This document shows, in pieces, positions 10,381 to 20,610 of a stretch of 64,000 nt of DNA (position 1 is its first letter; each line of letters begins with the position of its first letter). The notes beneath the pieces are model-generated. The model saw only the letters and a program-made list of their open reading frames with translations. It was not told the origin of the DNA and did no database searches. Source of the stretch: Lasiodiplodia sp. COLG20. Its lineage: Eukaryota; Ascomycota; Dothideomycetes; Botryosphaeriales; Botryosphaeriaceae. A program made the translations under genes and the position numbers. The stretch is from assembly GCA_009801085.1 (NCBI GenBank), contig VNWV01000007.1, positions 1,240,001-1,304,000 on the forward strand, written 5' to 3'.

Positions 10381-12695
10381 TTGGAAAATGTATGAAAGAG
10401 AGTTTTTGAAAGAGAAGTTTTGAAAGGTTGTGGTTGACTTGGAATAAGAGTCCAAGTACAAAGAGGCAAGAGATGTTGAAGTGGGCTGGACTTGTGGATG
10501 TCTTAGCCTGCAAAGCTTTTGCCTCGTAGAGTTGAGGAGAGAGTTCGAAGGAGAAAAGGGAGGTCCAGGAATCACGCAGTATATGAAGGCGAATCGTGCA
10601 AGCTAGATTTGGGTCGCCTATTTGGTTCTGTCACTGTCCCGATATACGTATCGTGGATCCCTAAAGGAATTCACTCAATGGACCAGGGAAAGGCAGATGG
10701 CCGCAATGGATATTATACATGATATACATCATGCCGTTGCACCTTCTACATCGTAAAATTGAACCCATAGTATACCCTATGCAGGGGAATTCGCAGCAAA
10801 GTCGACGAAGCGTAGACCATGCTCGTTGAGCCCATCTTCATAGCTCAAGTAGGCACTGAACGCCAACTCAATGCTCCTCACAATGCCGCCCGGAACTGCC
10901 ATCATTGACAAATCCTTACGGAGGCTCTCTCGTCAGGGGAAAGCTGGAAAGACCCTTCCAATGGCACTCATCACGGTCTACCAATGGTCCCCAGGGTGGC
11001 CTCGCATGCCAGAGCCAGAAAACAGCCACAGAGCCGGAACACAGCCACACCGCCGTATGCTGCCAGCTGCTCCTGTAGCTACTACGGGCCAGGCACATGA
11101 CTGGATGAAAAACTCTGGGACGCAGAGCCTGAACGTCAAGCTCCTAGCGCAGCACACGTTTGCGTTAATTCCTAGTCATAGCGTATGGCGTCAGAGAAAA
11201 TCCCGCAATAAGCGACTCTGCCGGCAACGATAATTTGAACAGCGGTACTTGAGAAGAGGCACGGGCTAACCAGGAAAGGGCCAGCCAGCGGCACAGCGAC
11301 GAATTCGGCGAGGCAGCAAGGCGATTCCTGCTCGACTCCAGCGGCTGCTCGTCGGGCCTATCGGTGGGCAATTGTTCCGCAAAAACTCCTTTTCGAGGCC
11401 ATCAGCACTGCTGAATCCAAGGCCATCGAGTTCGGAAATCATAGCAGACTTGAGGAGTCCACTACTCCTGAATACGACGGTGGGTTCTGGTCGTGGTGCT
11501 GACGCAGCGACGGAAACGGCGCCTTGCTTCCTTCCTGCTCTGGCTCGGGCGAGTAGCTACGTTGCCCTCCGACGGATTGCACTCCAGCGAGATCCACGAG
11601 TCGAATGCAGAGAGAACAGGATGGCTGGGAGCACGCGGCAGCATGAATGTAAGACGACCACGCCCCATGCACCGCAACGCATAAGCTCCCTAACATTTCA
11701 TCTCAGCATCCGGGCTAATTATTCGTCAACTTGGAGCGTCCTGACAATAGCTGCCGGCGACGAGCCGAATATGCATGGCGAGGTAGGGAGCCCCGAGCTC
11801 CAGTACAGCAGCAGCCAGGACGGATGAATCTTGCAGAAGGAAACGGAGACCAGAAGCGACCAGAGCTATTTTGCGTCGACATCAGAGAGGAAGGGCGACA
11901 AGGTGGCTGATCTCAGCAGTATGTGCGGCCATCACATCTTCAAGGCGTAGGATAAGATGCGATAACGGCCACCAGCCGATAAACACCAGCCGCCAGCGTC
12001 GACCTGACTTGCAGCGACGACAACATCGACAACCCCGTATGTACAGAAGCCATCGTCGTGGCAGCCGCAGCAAAAGGAGCGCAGCGCAGCGCAACGCAAC
12101 GCCAAACAGACCTCAACACCAGATCGTCGACGTCTAGACAAAGTTTCCGGGTCAGACGTTTGTCGGACAGGACATGCGCCACCAAACCCTGTCTAATTTG
12201 GCCGATATTGGTTTGGCGTCAGGTACAGAAAATGTTGCGCCACCGGAAATTGCTGGATGTGGGGTAATAAGAAAACCACATCACTCAGGGTACAACGGGC
12301 AGTTGTCGCCTCGGCAAAGGGTATGCCAGAACTCCATCCTTCCGGTTTTACGGCGGTCGTCGGGGATACGGCGAGACAATGTTTTCAAAGGAAAGCTCAT
12401 GATGGTGGTGGGTAGGATGGTGCTCCGACGGACTCCCTTGACCAGACGAACATATTGGCCTAATTTTTTTTTTCCTTCCCTCTATTCCATTCCTGCTCTC
12501 TCCCTCCCCTCTCGGTTGTTCAAAGAAGTGGAGGTCGTTTTCCAAGCTCTTTCTGATCATGTCCTCCTGGCCTCCTCTTCTCTGGGTTTCTCTTTTTTCG
12601 CTTTTCGCGGCAGTCGCCTTACGTACTGGGTCGCCTCATATGCCACTGTTTTGAATGAGTAGCTGTCTCGGTCGATTTTATCGTTACGCAAATAA

Positions 12696-12734
12696 GCCCC
12701 CAAGGCTGCTCGAAAGTGGAGCGACCTTGGGGGC
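12696..12734. other. GC-rich hairpin in the spacer
   Basis: GCCCCCAAGG (12696-12705) and CCTTGGGGGC (12725-12734) form a perfect 10-bp stem. An inner GCTC/GAGC pairing extends it around a small loop. It may be part of a structured non-coding RNA or a terminator-like element; no flanking gene explains it. Confidence 0.45.
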
Positions 12735-13122
12735 AAGAGAGATCACGTACAACAAACTATGTCTGGTTCAAAACCCGTGGATTTCTCTACGTATCTAATC
12801 GAAGTCGCTCCCGATTGCTCTCATTCTACCTTCACTCCAACCCGACCAATAAAGGAACGGCCATCAAGCGCCCCCATGTTCCTGCTCGAAACGAGATCAC
12901 ACGCTCAAACAACGAAGAAGCAGGGGACTCTCCTCTTTATGTAAGTTTTTCCATTGCCATGCTCGAAAAAAAAAAAAGAGGTAAAAGTACAAACTTGGCG
13001 AAATGTCGAAAACGCGCGGTTCATACTTACTATGCCCACGGCAACCCCCCCAATCCCCAGGTCGCGGCCAGACCTGTCATAAGATAGGTATGTGTTCTAG
13101 GAAGTGCTTCTATGAAGACCGT

Positions 13123-13152
13123 CACGTCCGGACGATAGCTTCATCTACCCAT
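13123..13152. repeat. solitary right arm of the dispersed inverted-repeat family
   Basis: CACGTCCGGACGATAGCTTC followed by ATCTACCCAT matches the right arm of the complete copies. No clear left arm is present upstream, so this is a truncated copy. Confidence 0.6.
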
Positions 13153-13472
13153 ATGCTAGTTTTTTGGTCATGAAGGCAATCGATGCGAGGGTCAACGTAC
13201 GGGCAAAATTATAGCTCCCACGAAGTGCCATTTGAAAGACGTCTGCTCATCCCATTTCAACCAGGAAATCGATTCCATAACGCACGATGGAGCCTGGCTC
13301 ATTTCGTCTGGAAGGTAAAAGTTATGTGGTTTCCTTCTCCAATCGTCCTATGGTATCCTTGAGATCCCCTTATCTCGCCTCAACTCATATACTACGCTTC
13401 CCATCAGGAGAGATGAGAAAGAAAAAAGAACAATGCTCATCAACAAGAGCCAGATAATTATTTCCGAAAATT

Positions 13473-16400
13473 CTACGCCTCTTCTTCTTCATCCTCCGGG
13501 CCATCATCCTCCATCTCTTCTTCATCATCAACCTCATCCACATCCATATCTTCCTCCTTCGGCATCTGTTCAACCGGCGGCAGCACACCGCCGTTCGCCT
13601 TCAGCGCTGCCACCTTCGCCTGCGTCATCTCGAACACATACTGGCCCAAGTGCTCGACACCCTCCATCTCCGTTGCCTCTGGTTCGGCATCTAGCGCACG
13701 AGTCGTTGGAAACATCTCGTTCGTAACGAGAGCGAGTTTGTCCGGACGTTGGAGCAGGATGTCGAAGGCGGGCTTGAGCTCGTAGCTGGCCTCGAAAACC
13801 TCGCGGCGACCGAGCACGTAGAGGCCGAGGCGGGCGCGAGAAAGCGCCACAGTAAGGCGGCGGATGTCGCGGAGGTAACCAACGCGAGCCGTACGGACGA
13901 GGGATAGGATGACATCTGAGTCTTGTTAGGAGAGATTGCTTACTTTGATGCTGAAGAGGATGTGATAGGAAAACTTACAGTCGTTCTGCTCGCCTTGGTA
14001 CTTGTCAACCGTTGTCACGATCCTGGGCATACCGAAAAGCCTGTTCTTGGCGCAGCGATGGGACAGGACATCCCGGATGAGTGCCTTCTGGCCGGCGTAC
14101 GTTGTCAGGATGGAGATCTTTGATGGCGGGTAACCGAGCAGGCGCATGTACATGTAAAGAGCTACCGCATATTCCGCCTCGCCCAAGTTTTGAATAAAAT
14201 GCGGCGTTGGCTCCATCTCACCACGGCCCTTGTAGTCTGGCACATTGATGAACTGGTAGTCAAAGCGGAAACCGGCGTTGGCAGTCTGGAATTCCGGGCT
14301 CAACTCGACAGTAGGTAGGTTCTCCAGTTTCGGATACCGCCATTTGTAGAGTTCTGCTAGACTGGGCCTCGCACGACCTTGCTGGTCAAGCATGATCGTG
14401 GGTACGCCGAGCCTGACCAGTCTGAGGAAAAGCGACTGCTCGAGGTTGGCGTATTGCCTGAAGGCAAGGTTTTGGACAACCGGCGAGTTTTGAAGATGAT
14501 CGCCACACAAGACAACTCTTTGCAACGGCAACTCACCCTCCTTCGGGCTCTGCAATGCAAGAGGGATGAAGTTTTCAATCTCGGTGATTTGTGCAGCTTC
14601 CTCCATAACTACATTGTCATAGTGGAATCCGAGGTTTGCAATTTCTTGCCGTCTCATGGCTGCGTGGGTAGACGTCATGGCAATAATCCTGGCCTCCTTC
14701 ACCAAGAGGTAGTTTGCGCTGTCTCTGGGGCTTCGCAGAATCTCGAATGGTCGAATGTCTTCGAGCTCCGAGAAAATCTTCTCAACGTGGCGGTAGCATC
14801 CAGCAGCGATGTCCATGAGAGCATCCCGGGAGGCCCCTTGAGGAAAGAGAGGTTGCGGGGCATTTGAGAAATAGTGATGGAAAGGAAACTCGGCGACTAG
14901 ATCCTCGTCGCTCAACTCGCCAGATTCGACTGCGTTCCAGTACTTCGTCCATGCAGGCTGGACATAGACCGAGTTGAAGTAGCCGGCTGTCTCGCATGAT
15001 TGGCCGTGTGCACCGGGAGCATTGAAGTTGGCAGCCAGCCGATCCACCTCCGCTAGATACCGCGTGCCAATCTCGCGGAAAGATTCCACACGGCCATGTT
15101 TACTGTAACTGGCCTCTGTCTCCAATTCCTCCTCACCGTGACCGAGACGAAGCAGATGCCTCTCGTCGATGTCGAGGGCGACAATCTTTTGGAATAGTTG
15201 GTTCAGTGCTTGATTGCTGTGTGCGATGAGCAATGTCCGCTGGTTGGGGAAGTTGTGATAAATGTTGTTGATAATCTGAGTTGCAACGTCGGTCTTACCA
15301 GTGCCTGGAGGACCAACTATGACAGTCAACCCTGGCTGGGTACCGGATGTGATTGCCTCGGTCTGCGCAGGAGTGAATGGTACAGTGTTGAGCTTGGGCG
15401 CATCTGTGGGATAGGGGCCCATGTTAGGTGGCTTGTACGTTGAGACACGGACAGCTTCGGGCGCGTTCTGAGCAGGCTCCTGCAACCCGGCCTTGGTTCG
15501 TCTCCGCTTCTTCGAATGCCGAGCAGGGATTTCTTGCGGTTCTTCCTCTGGAAACTCCAGGACATACGGTGGTCCAAAACTTCCCTTTGTATCGTCGGCA
15601 GGTTCGACGGCCTTGCCTTCGAGGCTAGAGACAAGGTGACCCCAGTTAAGGAAAGTATCGCGGAAGTCGATCCTCCTCAGTCGGTTCGCCAAGCGTTTGT
15701 ACGTAGCACCGGCGGGATCCCCGTAGCCCAAAAAGACCTCCTGGAGCCACGAAGGGGCAGGAAGGTCAGAAAGCGTCAAGCGTCTGATGGACTCCAGAAT
15801 GGGTTTGAAGTTATTCTCCCGACCCCGGCGACGCACAATCAAGTTGATGGAATCGTAGATGTTAGGCTGCCCTCTGGCAACACGGTCCATGTCCTCTTTG
15901 TATGCCAGATTATCGAGCTTGAGAAGAATCCGACGTTGGCGAGCCCTGCGCCCCTGACCTTCCTGGGCGTTCTTCTTTTCGCGCAGCTGGCGTCCGTTCT
16001 CATCTAGAACTTGCACGACTTCAGCGCATCGCAGGTGACGCAACCCAATCCTTTCAGCACCGCTTGGGGGACCACCACCATTCTTAATAGCGCGTGAATC
16101 CTCTGGGGGGTCGACGGAGAGAAGGTAGACAACGTCATCAGGGCGCAGAGACTCCCATTCCTTAAGAACATTGAAGTTCAAGCGGCCCACATCAAGAATA
16201 ACCTCCGCTTGCACCCGGGATGGACAAGTCTCTCCAACTTTGGCAGGGGCAACATCGGTAATGGCCGGTTTTGATATGGGTAATGCCATCCTAGAGTTTC
16301 CGCCGAACTGCACTGTCCCCCGGACATTCTTTCGCTGTAAACGCTTGATGACGTCTTCCATGTCTTTCCTGATCTCGTAAAAGGCCTCGCAGCGGTGCAA

Positions 16401-17873
16401 AATGAACGACCTCCAAAGAAAATCTCCAAGAGTCAAGTACTGAAGGTTCAGCTTGGGGATTGCCAATGGCCGTGATCCATCATATGTCTCGTTGCGGATG
16501 AAGGTAGATTCATAGAGCGTGCTCTCCGTAGGAAGGATCGCCATTTCCCTAACAGAATCCTGGAATGTCGGCTTGCTCTCGTGAGCAGACACGATAAGCT
16601 CGGTGAAGAAGGATCGGTCGAGAGTTACAAGCGAGGATTTAGGGTATTCCGTCCTGAACCCCAGCAACTTGCAGAGCGCAATCAGCTCCTCCTCCGTCAA
16701 CGCTTCTAGGTGGGCCTCAAGATCCTCTCTTTGATCTAAAGACCTGTAATTGGAAAGAGCCAGAATCGTGAGTTTTGCGGGGAAGTGCTTGATCGCGGTT
16801 CGTTGTAGCCTGGCTAGTTTCGCGCAATGGGCCTGGTGGTACTCTGCGGGAGTTTGCTGCTGGCCAACCTGGTCGTCGATTGGGAAGAAGGTAAAGTGCC
16901 TGAGAAGAACGCACAAGTCGCGGAAAAGCCCGTTTTCCTCGTCGGCGAACAGCGGAGACAGTTGGATGGCAGGGAGCAGGTTGAGGTCGTGAAGGAGGGT
17001 GTTGACGTAGCGGCGAGTGGGCAGTTGGCTCTCTAAATCGATTAGCAACTCGAGGAATCGCTCGCAGTAGCGCAGGTTCTCTCGAGCAGGGCTGTAGATC
17101 TTGTTCAAGAAGTCCAGAAGAAGCGTATAAAGCCATGCGCGCTCGAAGCGCAGTTTCGTCTTGACCTCCTCATCGCCAGAGTCATATTTCTTCCCAGCAG
17201 ACCTCCATGCCTTCCTCAGCATGACATTTTTCTCCAGCTTGTCCTCCCGCACAGCTTCGCTATGCAGGTTTTGCCAAATGGCAATCGAAACCAACGGTGC
17301 GCATTCCTTGCGTACCAGGCCACTATCCAGGGATTGAAAGGCGCCGATGACGAAGGAAATCAGATAGGTGCGGAGCTGAGAGGAGAGAGAGGGGTCGATG
17401 GTCATGGAGAGGATGCGGCGGAAGAAGGACGAAAACTCGGACGGCCTGGTTGCGAAATGCTCTTTGTCACGGTTAGCAGAAAGCAGCAGAGAGCTGACGG
17501 CGGTAGACTCACCCCAGGAGGCCAGGTTCTCCCTGCGCTTGACATTGACGAGCAAGGCCAACAGCAGAACATGGTGATTGGACGCGTCGTCTGTGTAGCC
17601 CGGCCACAGGTACTTCTCGAGCAGCTGCAGATTCTCCAGAATCAGCAGCGAGGCATACGGGAAGTCGTCCTTTTCCAAGGCGTCCCAAAGCTCGTCCTTG
17701 ACAACCTGCGGGCGGACCCTGGGCGGCTTGGAGCTGTCCAGCCAGTGCTTGCGCGCAACCTGAGCATAGTGGTTCTCGCCGTTGAGGTCGGCAACGGTGG
17801 GGCGCGCGTGCGTGACAGGGACGATGGAGCCGTTGCGCGAGCGGCTCTGGGTGTCGAGCTCCATGGTGGCCAT
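13473..17873 (-). CDS. Aquarius / Cwf11 intron-binding spliceosomal helicase
   Basis: Exons 17873..17513, 17461..13979 and 13921..13473 give 1430 residues, near human AQR (about 1485). Aquarius is an SF1 RNA helicase that binds the intron upstream of the branch site inside the spliceosome. An N-terminal armadillo-like half (KRRENLASW, SEFSSFFRRIL) leads to two RecA domains. Walker A is VGPPGTGKTD near residue 830; motif II is VVMEEAAQI; motif III is LCGDHLQNSP; motifs V/VI include DKYQGEQNDY and RLTVALSRARLGLYVLGR. The tail is highly acidic. The first intron (17512-17462, 51 nt) keeps the frame open if retained, but removing it restores the conserved SWEHF junction. The second (13978-13922) is a normal GTAAGT intron. 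Start MATMELDTQ at 17873. Confidence 0.93.
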
Positions 17874-18107
17874 GGTTTTGGCGTGTTTAGCGCAGCAGGG
17901 TGGGCGCGGCGGGCATAATTGTCGGCGCGCTGAGGGAGCTGTCAGAGACGCGCGCGGGTCAAGGAAAGCAGCGGCGTCACCTTTTCGCGGCCGCAGCTCG
18001 CGCCCGCCGCCTTGGCGTGCCGATCCTCGAACTTCACCCGACATCCACCTCTGCCCTTGCCCAGCTGCGACGCCAGAACAGCTGCCTCAATCCCTCCCCA
18101 GACTACA
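17874..18107. promoter_or_regulatory. shared divergent promoter, Aquarius / complex I 21 kDa subunit
   Basis: Only 234 bp separate the two start codons on opposite strands, so both 5' leaders and core promoters must lie here. The sequence is GC-rich with no TATA box. Confidence 0.55.
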
Positions 18108-18890
18108 ATGGCGAACCCCGAAGTGCGGACACGGCCCTCCGTGCCGACCAAGCAGCTCAACGGCGACTACCCGGTGCGTGCACCATCCCTCGACACCACC
18201 AGTCCAATGGGCCAATAGCGACTGACATATTATCCAGCTCATTGACAGCGATCCGTATGCCCGCCTACCGCCCTGCACCCCTCCCAATTGCCGCTGCTGA
18301 CAGCAGCAGTCACTTCAAGAGAGTCGTCGGATATGCGCGCCCCTCCGACTACGCCGCCGGTGCTGCCACTGCTGCCGCCGGCCCCGCCCTGCTCAGCCTG
18401 TGGGAGCGCGTCGCTCCCTCGTACGTTGGCCGCGGCGGCTTCCCTCCCATCATGCGCGTGACAGTCGGTATCGGCGCCGTCGCTGGCTTCCTGACTGTGT
18501 ACAACCGCTCCATCTGTACCGCCCCCCGGCCTTCCTCGCCAAGAGCCCGTGCTGATAATACCTTGCAGACCGCTTCTACGGTGTCACCGAGAACAGGAGG
18601 GAGATTGAGATGGACATGAGAGAGATGGTTGACAAGGTCAAGGCCGGCGAGCCTCTTTACGGTGTGTCGAGCATGTCGGAGCATCACCAGGGCGTTGCTT
18701 CGAGGAACTCGAGATACAGCGCCATCTTCAACCATTTGCTCCCGTGGTTCAACTTCGCCAACCACAACCAGGTCAGATACTGAGAATTTCTTCTCTATAG
18801 TCGTGCACAGCTGACAATATTTAGCATGGTGTTGACACCGCCAAGTACTACCAGCAGGCGGAGCGTGAGTTGGCTGCTGAGGGCAAATAG
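18108..18890 (+). CDS. NADH:ubiquinone oxidoreductase (complex I) 21 kDa subunit
   Basis: Five exons: 18108..18173, 18238..18254, 18310..18515, 18569..18771 and 18825..18890, giving 185 residues. The second exon is a 17-nt micro-exon encoding LIDSDP. The spliced sequence NGDYPLIDSDPHFKRVVGYARPSDY, the Ala/Gly-rich membrane segment AAGAATAAAGPALLSLWERV, NRSIYRFYGVTENRREIEMDM and the end HGVDTAKYYQQAERELAAEGK match the fungal accessory subunit known as the 21 kDa protein (NUXM in Yarrowia). It is a membrane-arm protein of the mitochondrial inner membrane. All four introns are GT-AG (64, 55, 53 and 53 nt) and the phases close. There is no cleavable presequence, as is usual for this family. Confidence 0.88.
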
Positions 18891-19234
18891 ACGGAGTACG
18901 CATTGAGTCGAAAGAAGACCAAACGGAAGGAGCAATATTAAAGCAGTTTAAAGAGATCCATCGTCTCTCTCAGCAGTGTATGCTGTATATAGGTTCAGGG
19001 GCGTTTGAATTCATTCTCAAAGAAAAAACAAATACGTCTTCGAAGAATTATCACAATACCCAACGCCTCCCGCACTGAAGAGGTGTATGGTACTTATTAC
19101 ACTTTTTCTACCACTACCAATGTCACAAGATGGACACCATAATGCCTCTGCCGCCTCCGCTAGAGTTGAATTATTAAGCTACATGGTAGGCGAGGAGAAA
19201 CGACTGCTCAATAATACTTGACTTGTTTGAGGAC

Positions 19235-19303
19235 TTGAAGCTATTGTCCGGGCGTAGATGTATATTTAATAAATATACATCTACGCCCGGACAATAGCTT
19301 CAA
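19235..19303. repeat. perfect 34-bp palindrome, best-preserved copy of the dispersed family
   Basis: Two exactly complementary 34-bp arms flank a single central base (19269). The outer arm reads TTGAAGCTATTGTCCGGGCG and the inner part is AT-rich (TAGATGTATATTTA). The right side continues as CTACCCAT, as in other copies. Confidence 0.85.
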
Positions 19304-19603
19304 CTACCCATGGAATGTTTTTAAACAGGTGTCTCATACTAAGAAAATAAATCACTCTGTATTATCTTTCTGTTTGTAACAAACACGGCCGTCTACCGGA
19401 CTATCACACTTTCTGATCCACTCGTCGTACGCTAAAAGTAGATAAGACAAAAAGAAATACTTCGTAGACGGATTGTGCCAGTGGCTATCTAGCAAACATA
19501 AGTGGACGAGAATATAATATATAGAATCCCCAGATACTCCGCCAACTGTGCTATTCATTTCCTCCAAAAAAAAAAAAAAAAAAAAAATAAAAATTTCACA
19601 ATT

Positions 19604-19774
19604 ACGTCCGGACGATATCTTCAACCGCCCATTATATGTAGAATTATTTATTATACATTCACGTCCGGACGATAGCCTTAACTACCTATTAAATGTAAAA
19701 TTGTTAATTCTACATTCGGATCCGGATGATAGCTTTAACTGCCTGTAAAATGTAAAGTATTTATTAAATACTCG
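19604..19774. repeat. three tandem 57-bp units derived from the dispersed repeat arm
   Basis: Units begin ACGTCCGGACGAT (19604), ACGTCCGGACGAT (19661) and GGATCCGGATGAT (19718), spaced exactly 57 bp. Each contains one arm followed by an AT-rich ATGTARAATT-type segment like the interior of the 49.4-kb copy. The array starts just after a poly(A) run. Confidence 0.75.
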
Positions 19775-20610
19775 CATATACGACAGCTGTAGCTAGCTAG
19801 CTACTGTGTAAGTAAAAGTTAAAAAGAAAATCACGCCAACATTTACCTGTAACACCCCGTGCCTCAGATGGAGCCAAATCCTTCTCGGTCAAGATCATCA
19901 ATAGAGAAAGCAAAAAAGAAACGCTGTAGACGAATTGTGGACGAATTGGGGATCGCTGATGAGAGTGTTAATATCATGTAACCGGATGTTTATGGTGTGG
20001 ATCAAACTTACAACCCAAGACCTCTCGCATTCGAGAAGATTCTGCAAAGCGAGACATCAAAACATTGAACCACTAGCTTCCTAGCGTCATCTCTGCTATC
20101 ACGACGCCTGCGAGATGGAACGCGAACGTAGTACTCTTCGAGGAGGATGCGATTGGTGAACAGCAGGCACTTTTAAACAAATTTGTAAAAGAGGTAGATC
20201 TTTCTTTCCTTTTTCCTTTGCTCTCCCTCGCCGCCTTTACCCAAAGCGATAGTCTGAAAAGAGGCGAGGTTGTTTCTTGCAAGGCTGTTGTTGCGTAAGT
20301 ATCGATAACTTCCTACCCATCATGAAAAATCGCACTATTACTCAACTGCATTACCCCTCAGTAGACCACTCTAACTGAATGCATTGTATCGGTATCGACA
20401 TGCTACAATTAGTAGCTGGCAGTCGTATGTAGTTTTATACCGTTTTGATTGCTTGTCATCTTAGAAGAAATACAACCTAGGACGGTTCCCGTTATCCAGC
20501 AAACGCCACGGTGGAAAAGCAATCAAGCCTAGCATCCAGATACGAAAGATAAAGAAGAACAGTGAAATTCATCGATCAACACGACTCTCGCGCTCGAATA
20601 CCTAGCATGC

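Larger units (their letters stand above)
10381..13472. other. 3.1-kb spacer without recognisable genes
   Basis: It contains the 5' leader of the H2C2 gene at its left end. Several frames of 60-160 codons exist on both strands, but none shows a known motif, a plausible splice partner or a good start context. Structured elements seen are a hairpin (12696-12734) and one arm of the dispersed repeat (13123-13152). Confidence 0.5.
18891..20610. other. AT-rich repeat-bearing spacer
   Basis: 1.7 kb between convergent genes. It holds a perfect palindrome (19235-19303), a poly(A) run near 19565-19587 and three tandem 57-bp repeats (19604-19774). Short frames exist but none is supported. Confidence 0.6.

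Noticed and set aside
9175..10395. 406-codon frame antisense to the H2C2-domain gene
   Set aside because: A long frame caused by the low-complexity codons of the other strand. The H2C2 zinc motif supports the minus strand.
12759..12944. 61-codon frame in the 3-kb spacer with a GTAAGT at its end
   Set aside because: No convincing acceptor or downstream exon, and no motif.
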